Part shown: positions 14,028-26,000 of the stretch, one piece after another
How the letters are laid out: the number at the start of each line of letters is the position of its first letter
Numbering within the stretch: position 1 is the first letter of the stretch
Source: Stercorarius parasiticus
Taxonomy: Eukaryota > Chordata > Aves > Charadriiformes > Stercorariidae
Length of the DNA stretch: 64,000 nucleotides
Assembly: GCA_013396915.1 (NCBI GenBank)
Contig: VWZL01002558.1
Coordinates: 621,021 to 685,020, forward strand
Direction of reading: 5' to 3'
Notes under the pieces: generated by a model
The model's input: only the letters and a program-made list of their open reading frames with translations
Told to the model about the DNA's origin: nothing
The model's database searches: none
Program-made: the position numbers and the translations under genes

Positions 14028-14208
14028 ATCAAGCATTAGAACAGGCTGCCCAGGGAAGTGGTGGAATCGTCATCCTCGGAGGTATTTAAAAGATGGGCGG
14101 ACATAATGCTTAGACATATGGTTTAGTGATGGATTTTGTCAGTATTAGGTTGATATTTGGACTTGATGATCTGAAACGTCCCTTCCAACCTATTCTATTC
14201 TATTCCTC
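14028..14208 (+). mobile_element. CR1 LINE 3' fragment
   Basis: The block contains AGAACAGGCTGCCCAGGGAAG and GTGGTGGAATCGTCATCC, typical of the CR1 3' coding end. It then reads GATGATCTGAAACGTCCCTTCCAACC and ends in a tail of ATTCT units (TATTCTATTCTATTC). It reads on the plus strand. Roughly 180 bp remain, with the middle diverged. Confidence 0.9.
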
Positions 14209-14220
14209 TCTTTCCTGTTT

Positions 14221-14238
14221 ACACACACACACACACAC
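14221..14238. repeat. (AC)9 microsatellite
   Basis: A pure AC dinucleotide run directly follows the CR1 fragment tail. It is a simple repeat of 18 bases with TTT on the left and TCATGC on the right. Confidence 0.9.
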
Positions 14239-14359
14239 TCATGCATGGTGAGTTGAAATGTGCATCATTTCCATCTCAGAAGGATGGGAACCTCTTAAGC
14301 AGGTAGCTTCTTCTGATCTAGCAAACATCAGTGTCACCAGACACTAAAATACAACTCAG

Positions 14360-15498
14360 TGTGGTGGGTTGACCCTGGCTGGATGCCAGGTGCCCACCAA
14401 AGCCGCTCTATCACTCCCCCTCCTCAGCTGGACAGGGAAGAGAAAAATATAACAAGAGGCTCGTGGCTTGAGACAAGGAGAGGGAGAGATCACTCACCAA
14501 TTACCATCATGGGTAAGACAGACTTGACTTTGGGAAATTAGTTTAATTTATTACCAAGCAAAAATCAGAGTAGGATAATGAGAAATAAAGCTACATCTTA
14601 AAAACACCACCTTCCCCACCCCTCTCTTCTTCCCAGGCTCAACTTCACTCCTGATTTCCTCTACCTCCTTTCCCCAAGCGGTGCAGGCGGATGGGGAATG
14701 GGTGTTGCGGTCACTTCATCACATGTTGTTTCTGCCACTCCTTCCTCCTCAGAGGGAGGACTCCTCACGCTCTTCCCCTGCTCCAGTGTGGGGTCCCTCC
14801 CACCGGAGACAGCCCTCCATGAACTTCTCCAATGTGAGTCCTTCCCACAGGCTGCAGTTCTTCATGAACTGCTCCAGTGTGGGTCCCTTCCACAGGGTGC
14901 AGCCCTTCAGGAACAGACTGCTCCAGTGTGGGTCCCCCATGGGGTCATAAGTCCTGCCAGCAAACCTGCTCCAGCATGGGCTCCTCTCTCTCCATGGGGC
15001 CACAGGTCCTGCCAAGAGCCTGCTCCAGTGTGGGCTTCCCACAGGGTCACAGCTTCCCTTGGGCTCACCTGCTCTGGCGTGGGGTCCTCTATGGGCTGCA
15101 GGTGGATATCTGCTCCACCATTAACCTCCACAGGCTGCAGGGGGACAGCCTTCCTTCCTCACCATGGTCTTCATGGGCTGCAGAGGAATCTCTGCTCCAG
15201 CGCCTGGAGCACTTCCTCCTCCTCCTCCTTCTTCTTCACTGACCTTGGTGTCTGCAGAACTGTTTCTCTCACATATTCTCACCCCTCTCTCTGGCTGCAG
15301 CTGTGCAGGTGTTTTCCCCTCTTCTGACGTATGTTATCCCAGAGGGGCTACCACCATCACTGATTGGACTCAGCCTTGGCCAGTGGTGGGTCCGTCTTGG
15401 AGCCAGCTGACACAGGGGAAACTTTTAGAAGCTTCTGACAGAATCCACCCTTGTAGCCCCCCCCGCTACCAAAACCTTGCCATGCAAACCCAATACGG
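14360..15498 (-). mobile_element. Solo LTR of an endogenous retrovirus, about 1.14 kb
   Basis: One edge is TGTGGTGGGTTGACCCTGGC and the other ends in TGCCATGCAAACCCAATAC, both typical of an LTR family common in bird genomes. TCAG flanks both ends (14356-14359 and 15499-15502), a possible 4-bp target duplication. The expected terminal CA is ACGG here, so the edge is uncertain by a few bases. On the minus strand there is a CCAAT motif near 15365 and an AATAAA signal near 14550, which favours minus orientation. No gag, pol or env remains on either side, so it is a recombined solo LTR. The family name cannot be fixed without a repeat library. Confidence 0.85.
14778..15150. repeat. Degenerate tandem repeats inside the LTR, 40-55 bp unit
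   Basis: About eight units each begin with a version of GCTCCAGTGTGGGTCC and contain a CACAGGGT(C/G)CAG-like core. Unit starts are near 14779, 14826, 14871, 14919, 14968, 15021, 15070 and 15111. The array keeps frames open on both strands, and the 209-codon frame at 14698-15327 is a by-product of it. Confidence 0.85.
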
Positions 15499-17389
15499 TC
15501 AGTTTGTTGCAAAAATGAAGAGTAGCAACCTCAGATAAATGTAAAATTCTCAGAAAAGCACAGGGGGAAAATGCCATTATGCGAAAAGCTTAACTACATC
15601 ACATGAAATGAACACCTTTTTTTTTTTCCTTGGTTTCTAGCAATGTACTAACAATGTAACCTCGCACTAAGAACTTGCTCAGCACCTTCAGCTACCAACA
15701 GCATCACCAAAGAAGAATGCCATTACTCCTGCAATGTTGTGTCTTGCTGGCAGGCAGATACATGACTCAAAATCATTCAAGAGAAATGATAACATAACCA
15801 CTAAAAACTGAAAGGAAGCATACTTCCTAAGTCATGCTCCTCATCGTTCAATTGGAAGTAGGCACAGAGCACACAGATGGGACAGTCGGTGAGAGAAACA
15901 AACACATACAGCATATCCAAGAACTCTGTACGCCTACAGGAATGTCTCTTCCCACGTCGCTGCGGTGATACGCATACAAGTGGTCAATATGGAAATTATT
16001 CACATGTTTGTGAGCAGTGAGGTACAATGGAAACACATCCTCTAGCAGATGTGTGAGACAATAATAATCTGTGCTACAAACCCAGCCAAGAAACCAAAGG
16101 AAATCAACTGGAAAACATCAACATCAACCATCCGGCAATTCATTTACCATAAAGAAGCCATCAACAAATGCAAATGTCACTTATCTCTCTTTTTTCTGTT
16201 TAATTAACGAAGAAGCCTTAATTACTTTCTAGTCAGCGCTGCTCTTACTACTTTAGCCAGTCACTGCAAAGGCGAAATTACCATGAGGAAAAAGTAGGAA
16301 CTGAGGATCCCGTTCCTTTTATAAGTCTTTTTCTCATAGTACTTCAGAACTACTTCAGTTTTAGATTTTTCTCACCAATTTCAAAAAATGACAAATAATC
16401 ATCACAAGCATGTCAAGTGTTATCAAATGTCAAGCACTACGTAGGTGGTGTAACCACCCCCTTTTTTTCAAACTACAGCAAGAGGGTGTGTTTCCACCTG
16501 CCACTCTACTGAAAACAGTAAATTGAACAAAAAATTCCTTCTAGCTCTTCACGAGAAGACAACACAGCAAGATTAAACATACTCAGTCTCTGACTCCAAG
16601 ACAAACTAAGGCCATTGCAGGGCATCATTTTTGGATCTAGCAGGAGCAGCAGCTCTGTGCAACATTTGATAACTACGCTCAGCAAGTAAAGAAGCACTAT
16701 GACAGGCACGGGCAGTCCTGCCCATGGTAAAAATATAGTGACTACACCAACATGGAAAATCTGGCTTCCATTCTACATCATTTCCGAGACTGCAAGAACG
16801 GTTTGCTTTGCATCAGAATGAAGCCATGTCCTTTTACATTATGCTACTTTATTTTTGCCAAAATGCTGAGAAAGAGACACCACAGAGCAAAACGAAGTGG
16901 CTTGAGAGTAGGATATTCATCCATGATGTAGGAGAGAGTCTCCCGCTCTGTCAGACTCAGGCAAAGAAGCCGAACCTGGGTCTGTCTCGGCTAAGGTAAA
17001 ATGTTAGATTAACGGCTAGTAGCTGCGAGTCTTCCCTGCTATTCCCAACTCCACTTGATCCACTTAGTACATCAACAAACAATCACTACAGCAAATAGAT
17101 TCAGACTCTAAAGCTCATGGTAAAGCTAGTCCCACAGGACACAACTGACCCAGGCTGAAATCTGTCTGTCCTCAACAGGGAAGAGGCAGGATAGCAACTA
17201 ATGACTCGAAAATGACCATGTCTGAGGTGGGTGCAAACCAAGTTGCACCCATGCAACTTAGCAGAGGATTAAAGCTTCATTAGCTCTCAACATTTAAAAC
17301 CTGGCATATGAAATTGAAATTCAAGAGCAACGATTTTAATAAATGATTCAACTGTTGATGGGGAAAAGACAATGATGCTATGCAGTTGC

Positions 17390-18490
17390 CGAGTAACTAC
17401 AGCTATAGCTATATTTAAAGAAGGAATGAGAATATTGGGGAAATCTAATGTAGGAAACTACAGATCTGTGACTGATGTAGTAACCTAAGGCTTTCGCAAT
17501 CAATTCATAGAAAGAAAAATTTAAAATGTGGATAAAAATGGAAAATTATACACATACAGTATGGGTAAACAGACTGTGTCAAACCAACATCTGCCTGACA
17601 TCTGCCGTGGATAAAACATGTTTTTAAAGACAAAGAACACAGGATAAATCCAACCTTCTGGAAACTTAGTTCTAAATAAAAAAAAATAATAAAACCAGAA
17701 AAAAGAAACCTTTATAATATCCCAAGGCAAATTATTAGCTAAAATGAAAAGGATAGGAATTAAAACAAGCCAGAACTGGCTCGCAGGTAAGATAGCAGTA
17801 GATTGGTCTAAATGAATTTCTAGGACTGGGAGAGACTAATGGTAGATTTTGTCCAAGATGGGTTTGGGGACCCATTTTACTTGATATTTTCATTATTTCA
17901 TCTCACTTGATATTTTCATCTCAACAAAGAAAGTACAGTAGGAAGTACCCTGATTAAATAACTCTGATCATTCAAAGTTAACACACAGCACTACTTAAGA
18001 GCATGACTGGAGATGCGTAAAGGAGATGCAGGATGACCTTGAAGATGGAGCCACAGTCCCAGAATGAAATTGCATAGAACAAAGTTTCACGGACCAGTAA
18101 GAACAATTCCTTCTAGAAGCTGTGGCTCATCAGTTGGAAACATGAAAGGAAGAAAAGTGTGGAATTGTGGAGAAGGGGTTAACAACATGTAGTTGTGAGC
18201 TAGAGCTACTTAAGCAATGGTCAAGACCAGGACATACTGATCAGTTATAACGTTGGCCAGGAATATGTCTATGCTGGCAAGTAGAAAACTGGCTTTCAAC
18301 CATCACATGAATGGATTCCTGGAACAGGCCTACCTGGGAGCAAAGAATGCAAACAGTCTATTTTGGAATATTTATCACATTCCAAACATGCAATATGATA
18401 AATGTATCGATAGGGTTGTTGAAAGCCTCGACTAGCAGAGGACTGGACTCACCAAGTCTGGAAATTCCTTCCCATCCTAGGTTCCTCTGT
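17390..18490 (+). mobile_element. Ancient CR1-type LINE, ORF2 part, about 1.1 kb
   Basis: Diverged but colinear landmarks of old CR1 elements appear in order. They are a TGTCAAACCAAC motif (17577), a stretch like the usual reverse-transcriptase tail (17760-17890), GATGGAGCCACAGTCCCAGAATG (18042), GTGGCTCATCAGTTGGAA (18122), a CCTGGAACAGGCCTACCTGG-type motif (18317) and AGCAGAGGACTGGACTC (18435). It ends at CCCATCCTAGGTTCCT. All frames are broken by stops. It is much older than the copy at 2410-2962. The outer limits are estimates. Confidence 0.72.
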
Positions 18491-21400
18491 CACCAACATA
18501 GCTGCACGGGCAAACAGATGGCTAGAAGCCTCTGTCTGTTTTGTAGAGCACAAAAAATACTTTAAGTTTCATCAGTGCTGGTGTGTGAAGTTCCTGGCAA
18601 AGGGTGTTTATGACTAAGAGGACACTTGTATCACAAGTGCACATTGGTGAAGAAGCCCCAACAGTTTTCCAACACTCCAGTCACTTGCTGATTCCAGCTC
18701 AGATGTTCGTTAACAACTCCAGTGGTCATGCTGCTACAAACTGATAGTTCTCTTGTTTGTAGTTCTCTGGCACTTAAAAGGGAAAAGGGGCTCTCATTTC
18801 CTGCCTTCTCTGCTGCAGTTTTCAATCTGCAGTAGTTAGACACTTCAGATATGGCCCCCCACACACAGAGCTTCAAGCAGTTATGAGGCGCTTGGTCTAG
18901 TTTGTAAAAGACAGATGCCCCCATCTCAGATCAGAGCAATTGACAGCATTTTTAAACACTGGTATTGTCCAGTGATTTCAGAGAGATGTTGCAAAGCGGC
19001 AGTAAAGTGGGCATCAACTTATTTCTGAGAATACTAATATGAATTTTAGCTTGAAAAAAATAGGATCCAAAATTATAAGGAATTACAGGAGGTCCAGCCT
19101 ATCTAGTAGGAAAGAACATATTCAATATTTTCACTAATTCCCAAATGTTTTAGAGACTGCCAATAAAACACAACACGGCCAATCTTCAGCATGGACAATA
19201 TTCTCCGTCTCCCCATTACAGAGGGTTTCCATAACACGGTGCACGATTTAGATGGAAATGAGATACTACATTTGGGTAATAAAGTTAAGCCAGGTGTATG
19301 GAAAGCTGCATTTTTCATTGTTGTGTGAATTCTCCAGACTGATCAGTTAATCATGATAAGCTTGCAGTTCCCATATTCTTCTAGCCAATGTTACTATCAA
19401 GAGAAAAGCAAGCTTCCAAGAGAAGATAAAAAATACTTCCAAAATCCCTGTTGCAAATAATACTGAAGTCTGAGCCAACTCTAAGAAAGGCACAAAGCCT
19501 TGGTGGTCTTAATGCCTTCAGACTCACTGAAAAACAGGGAGTGGTAGATGAAGCATTCCAGCATTGCCTGGAGAAGAGAAGTATCAGTGCGGTGAACTCT
19601 AAAAATGCTCCCTTGGAGACCAGTGCTCGTAACTTCAGTTAAATGGTTCAGCCTGGCAGGTAGCACGCATGTTCTTATTTCTTTTCGTTCGATACAACTC
19701 AATATATTTCAGGTTTTCAACAGTATATTTACTTTTTTGTAATGAAGTTAAAAAATAGGTATGTAAGCATTTCCTTCTGCCTCCTTTTCCTTTCTGAAAG
19801 GCTTCAAGAAATAGCTTTCAAAAAGTAACAGTTGATCCGAAGGAATTTATTGAATGGCTTTCAAGAGACATTCTCACAACCTCTGTTAAAGGAGGCATCC
19901 AAGTTTCACCAAAGAGATATGAAGGGTTCTGGGTTCACTAGTTCAGTTATGAATAACTCTTATGTCTTGCTTATGCGAGGATCAGGCCTTTCAGTTCTCT
20001 GGCTCATATTATCCCCTGGGATAAGCATGGAAGGGGCACCCAGCAGCTAGCATCCAGGACAGGGCCCATGCAATCTCTGCAGCCCTTTCAAGTTCTGTCT
20101 GGGTTGCAAAGAACACATTAACTGTGGTCAGGAAGGAGAAAAGCCAAGAGAGTTTTGGGAGGAGAAGACAAACTGCCATCAAAGATTCATTAACTGTGCC
20201 ACAACAGCCATTTGCACTGGAGAAATTACTTGTAAAAGTGAGGAGGGTCTAGAAGATAAGGTGTGGGGATAAAGCTAGGTAGGTTTAGCAAAGCTGCAAT
20301 ACAAGAGGACACTGGAGTTGCTCCTGGGTTTCCGTCATGAAGGTCCAGGTCTGGAAACATCAGGAGATGTCTGGAGGCATGCAGTTCTTTAAGGCCTTCA
20401 TGGCAAAGCAGGTTTTTTCCTCTGAACCCTCTTTGGACAGAGAAGGATGATTATAAATTCGGTGATAAGTCAGTTGAAAAAAATTCAGAACACATAACAC
20501 AAGAATGGTCCATCTCAAGTGACATGTGGAGAGATAATTCTCACCTAGGAAAAGTGCACTGAAAGGTCCTCAAGCTGTTGATCTATTTCCTCTGCATGTC
20601 ACAGCAGCAAATAAATAAACAAATAAATTTTTTGCACTCTTACGTCCTACCAGTACAAGCCTCAACAGATGAAAAATGGCTGCTACAGACTGAGTTTATT
20701 CACAAGGAGTTTTTACAGCTACATTTGATTTCTAGTCCAAAAAGTTGTCCCCAGGTAGCGTCTGCACTAAGGAAACAGATCTAAGAGAAGGCAGGTAGGC
20801 TGCAGCCACAGATGAGAAATATCCATCGAAACACATCATATCCTCCACCACTTCAAGCTGAAAGCCAGAGCAATTTGATTCACCTTTCGCCTTCCTTGGC
20901 GTTCTCTATGAATCTGGGCAGACTGAGGTACCGTGGACCCTAAGAGCAGGTTCTTATTAATCTCCAGTTAATTTTTCCAAAATTATGGGAGTGCTCATGT
21001 TAGCTCAATTCAGTAATTTTAAATGGAATTTATGTAAGTTTTAAACTATTGCACAGTGCCAGTTCAGTTGTTTCCCCGCAGCTGGTAATCACAAGCATTA
21101 CTACTTAAGCATTCACACTCCGATGCTGGAGTAAATTCAAAACAATTTGCAGGCAGTGACTGTGGTTATTAACGGTACGTTGATTTACAGCTTTCATGCT
21201 GCTTAAACCGACAGTTATTAGAAGATAGTGAAATACTAAATTTATTACCAATTCAAAACCTCCTTTCTCTTTTTGCCTAGGAAATTTTCAAGTTCTTCTG
21301 AAAGCCTTTGACCTAACTCCAGGTACCAACTAGCTCAAATTCTCATTACTAAATTAACACAATCTGAGTCCACTAATACAAGTAACTTCAGTTTCTAGAA

Positions 21401-23011
21401 AACTAAAGCTAAGCATATTACAGACACACAAATAAAATGCACTGGATTTTAATAATTCAGAATTTTTTTAATCTCTGCAAGATATTTTGGCTTTTATCAC
21501 TTGTTGTTTTCCTAGGCATTTTGTAACCTGTTTTGGGACTGGCTGGAAGGTACGTTCTCAGCTTAGCTTCAAGGCTGTAACAACCAACTCGTTGGCGCAC
21601 CTAGAAACTTCATTCAGGAATTCATTCAAGACGTTAAATCTGGAAAGAAAATTAGCATACAGCTGTCATAACATCAGTCTTCCTAGATAGGGTTCTTAAA
21701 CACAGAATTAATAGATGCCTGTCACTGACAAGACTAATTGTTACCAAACAAGACATGCAATTACAGGCCAGACAAGAAGGTTCTTCCCTTCATGGCCCCT
21801 CTCATCCATATGTTTTGGCTTCAGGGAGCAAACTAGGAAACATCAGAAGGTGCTCTACATGCTTCCTGAAGGACAATGCAACCAGGCTGCTTCTTTTTGC
21901 AGATCCGATACTGCCTAGACAAAGAGAAACTCATACTTCTGGCCAGGGCCTGAAAAGCTCAAGCAGGACAAGTCTCTTTCCTTTGTTCTCATCCTTCAGT
22001 GAGGAAAGTGACGCTTCTCTTCTGTAAACGCTCCACATTTTCATGTTGAGAAAAAGCCAGGATGTTCATGCAAATATTCTTCTATCGCACAGCTTGCTTA
22101 AGACTTGTTGGGCCACATGCTGAACAGTGGCTTAGCTCCAGCCAGCCACCTACTTCTGCAAGTGTGACTTTCTGTAGGCTGCTTTATGCTCTCTTTTCTT
22201 TTCTTTTTTCTAAATATCTGCAGAAACATTCATTTGGAAGCTGGAGCATAGTCCTTTAAATCCCTTGGGAGTTCCTTTGTCAGTTAACCGTTCATCGTGA
22301 AGCAAAGTAATTTGACTCATTTGCTAATTTAGTAATCAATAGGAGATACAAATTTGCAACATAATAGGAAATAGCTGCCTGCGCTTCTGTAGCAATGCCC
22401 GATTAGCCCCTGCACGCCAATGGTATGTTTTTATAGGGTAACTAAACTTTCTAAACTTTCTCTGTCCATGTATCTGCCAGTCAGACAACTGTACAAGCTT
22501 TTCAGTTTTAAGCTTAACACTTCACACTGGCTTCTCAAATTGTTAACTAAATACTTTCATGTCTTAAGTGCACAACAAACGCCTTCTCAGATACAGTCTC
22601 ACTGGAGGCCAGCGTTAACCATAGCTAGTGCGTCACCCTCGTCTTCCAGTTCAACAACTGGAGATGTGTGGCTGTGGTACGGAGCAGAAAGCGCACAGCA
22701 GAGCCCACGTTGGGTGGCCACTGTCCTCTGCAAGTGTCAGCAAAGGCTGCAGCCCACCGCTGCCCTTGGGTCTTCCAAGCCAGGGCTGCTGGACATGCAG
22801 GGGTGCTGTCAGTAGCTCCTCTCCTGGTTTCTGCTGCTACGGCAGGATTGCTTACGTAGGATGGCTTTGGTCGTTCTTAAAGGTCACTTGCACTGAGGAG
22901 AGTTGGAAAGCAAATGGAGCCGGCCCCGCCCAGGTATCAATTGTACTACCTTAGTGATTCATTTTCTCCTCCATCTCAGATTTGTAGGCACAGGAGTAAT
23001 GAAAACAGAAA

Positions 23012-23030
23012 GGGGGGTGGGGGGGTGGGG
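23012..23030 (+). repeat. G-rich run (three G tracts of 6, 7 and 4)
   Basis: The tracts are separated by single T bases, giving a sequence that could fold as a G-quadruplex on the plus strand. The surrounding DNA is ordinary AT-rich intron. Confidence 0.85.
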
Positions 23031-26000
23031 AAGAAGTTACTTAACAGTTTAGTAAGAATTTGTGGATAGCTTAGACAGTTTGGTTTTATAATTACTCAAC
23101 CTACCTTACCTCTGTGAAACACAGAACATCTCCCGTTTGATGTGTTTTAAGTTATGCCTAAGGCACTGGCCTGTATGTCGATGTCTCTAACTTTGTCATC
23201 ATTAATAAATCTCCTTGCTGTCCATATCGTCACTTTACAGAATTCAGTAGGACAGGCAATGCCTACATATTGTCACTGAGCCAGAAGGTGCAGCTCCACA
23301 GGGTTTAATGGAGTTTACACCAGGAAAAACTATTTGGCCCACTGACTTCACAGGGATTAAACCATCACATCACTTAGCAAAGCAGAACAGAATGCTCTTT
23401 CAGTAGAAAAGCACAATGAAGAGCATTTAAGGCTGTCCCATTTTATAGCATAAACAATCTCTTAATTTGCTGCATACGCATCTAGCAGGAAGCTAACAGG
23501 ACAGTTTGTCAACTGCCAGCAAGAGCTCATTAAACCACCACTCTTGGGCAACACTCCGTATTGCAAAACATGCAGTAGGCAACGAGTGCTCTGATGGATC
23601 CAGCTTCTGAAGAGGCAAACGCTTTCTTTGAATGAACCTCTACACTGCTGCGGTCCCAGGTACTGTCTCAGGCCAGACCTAGTCTTTTCCCAGTGATTCC
23701 CAGGAGTGCAGGACAAAGACACTTGTGTTAATGGCACAAACGGACGGAGCAGGAGCCAACCTACCACGGTTGTCCAAGATTACTGTAAACACACACCTCA
23801 CCTCTGAGCTTCCTTTGATGAGCAGCCACTGCATGTCTTATCACATCTATGTGGTTTCCTGCTGAAGTAAATTGGGTAATGAGTAAAAAAAAAAAAAGAA
23901 AACCCCTGAGAGTTATCGATCTTCGGGCAGATAAGCAGTCATGCTGCATAGACAACTACACGTCGACGTTAAGAAGAGGCACTGCTTTTCTAGTGCGCTG
24001 CCTCACACCACACAGAACTGCCGGATATCTGGTATTAGGTCCACCAGGCAACAGGGAGCCATGTGTGCAGAGCTGCACAACTAACGCAGATCAGGGCCCA
24101 AATCTAACAGGACTGGGGGTGTCCTCAGGACTCGGGAAGCTAAGAAGCAATGTTCACCTCTTCTGAGCTTAAAAGAGTTTCTTGTGAAAGAATAAAAAGA
24201 AATCTCTTTCATTCCTCACACACAGAGCACAATGAAGGCCGTGCCCTATAGCACGATGAAGAGAATTTAAACGTCGAAACAGCCGCTAGGCAAACGAAGA
24301 GGACCTGATTTGGGAAGAACTAAAACTAGAAGTTATTTTAGAAATGCTTTTCATTTAAGTTTTAGTTTTACTTTTGTTTACAAAATGCTTTGAATATAAC
24401 ATTAAAAGACACTTACGAAATGCTTTAAAAAATGATGGGCAAACAGCGACAAGACGAGCAGTCCGAGCCAGTGCTCCAGGCACAGCCCCCAGCTGCTGGA
24501 GGCCACAAGGCCACCACGTCCTCCTGACTTTACCTCTTTTCTTAAGCAAGACACACAGGTCTTTCTGATATTCAGGCTGGGCTGGAAGAAGATGCAGGGA
24601 GTGCTACCTGGAGAGGTGTGCGCAGCGACGTCGCATACAGCCAGCTGGCTGCAAGGCCAACCTCTGCCTCCCTTTTCCTCCCTCAACTCGGTGGTATCTG
24701 GTGAAGCTGAACGGAGCAAAGTTTTTTTGGAGAAGCTGTGAGTTGCAACTGTGCTTTACAGAGGCATCTAAACCATCTAGCAAAGTGTACCTGAGACAGA
24801 AAGAACCTTAGAATTGAATCCAAACCAATTATTACGACCACACTTTTAGAAAGAATTTAGTCATATCAGAATTAAACTTGTGGCTGACTGATGTGCTTTG
24901 CTTCTGCATGTGCTTACCAAGATTAAAATCAGAAGCAGCTCATGTCTTGGGAAACAGAAGAGCCACTTCCCACATGAAGGTTCAAACCACTGATCCTCCT
25001 CCTGAAACAGTTACCTTTTGCAAAAATATCTCAATGTTTAGCAGATCAGGAGCTGAAGTGTCATTGCTCCTCTCCAGCACACATCCCAGCTACTTGTCAA
25101 ACAGCACAAAGCCTGACCCTCCCTCTCTGACTCCAGCCATGCTTTATACGACATGAAATAGCTTTATCAGGCACGTCCCAGACCACGCTGCTGCCCAGGG
25201 ATCAGCGCAAGAGGTGGGAAAGCAGAGGGCAAAACCCGTGCTCCAAGGTGGCTAGAGAAGTGCTCTGCAGGAAGGTTGGCTGAAAGAGCTTGCTGCCTCT
25301 GACAGTAACTCTCCTTGCACCCAGCTCTCTAGGGACACCTGCCTGCTCCCCACTCCTCCTCTTCCTCCTGCTTACCTGGCTCTGGCCCTTCTCAGACCTC
25401 TGCACCCGCCGGTTCAACTCACTGAGTTTGCAGGGGGGAGGAAAAAAAGACAGTTTTCTCCTTAATTAGCTTCATCAAGTGCTGCTGCCAGCACAGGGGC
25501 GGGACAAATGCTATGGGGCTGGAAGGGAGGGCTAAGGCAGTGCAGGGGAGGAGGAGAACAAGGAGGAGCAAGCCTCCTCCTTGTCAGCAGCACCCAAGCC
25601 TTCTTCACTGCTCCTGGGACCACACCTCTAGAAAGATGGGCCAGACAGGAACCCAGACTCCGCACAGAAGGTGAGCGCCCTACCCCAAAGGTGAGGAGTA
25701 CACAATGGGGAGCAAAGGAACAGCATGTCCATCTTTATTTTTTTCATTTTCCATTTTTTTAATGGTTTCTTTCCCACTTAGCTCTCCAACCCTCCCAGAT
25801 GAAAGTGTTCCTTCATGTAAACTTGCTAAAGCATATCCAAACTGCCATCCTCCACTTTTTTTTTTTTCTTTTTTTTTTTTTCCTCCTTCTTTAAATCAGA
25901 GAGATCTGTTTACAAATTAGGGTTGATTTCAACAGCATCAGCTAACCAGAAATGACAGGGTTTTCTGGCAAAACCCCACTTGCTGGAGGCAAAAAAAAAG

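Noticed and set aside
14698..15327. 209-codon plus-strand open frame and several overlapping frames
   Set aside because: It lies wholly inside the solo LTR and is kept open by the tandem units; the protein is a repeat of low-complexity Ser/Cys/Gly-rich text with no domain.
22420..22954. 131- and 108-codon plus-strand frames
   Set aside because: They overlap each other in different frames, have no recognisable domain and lie in the sense-opposite strand of a TIAM2 intron.
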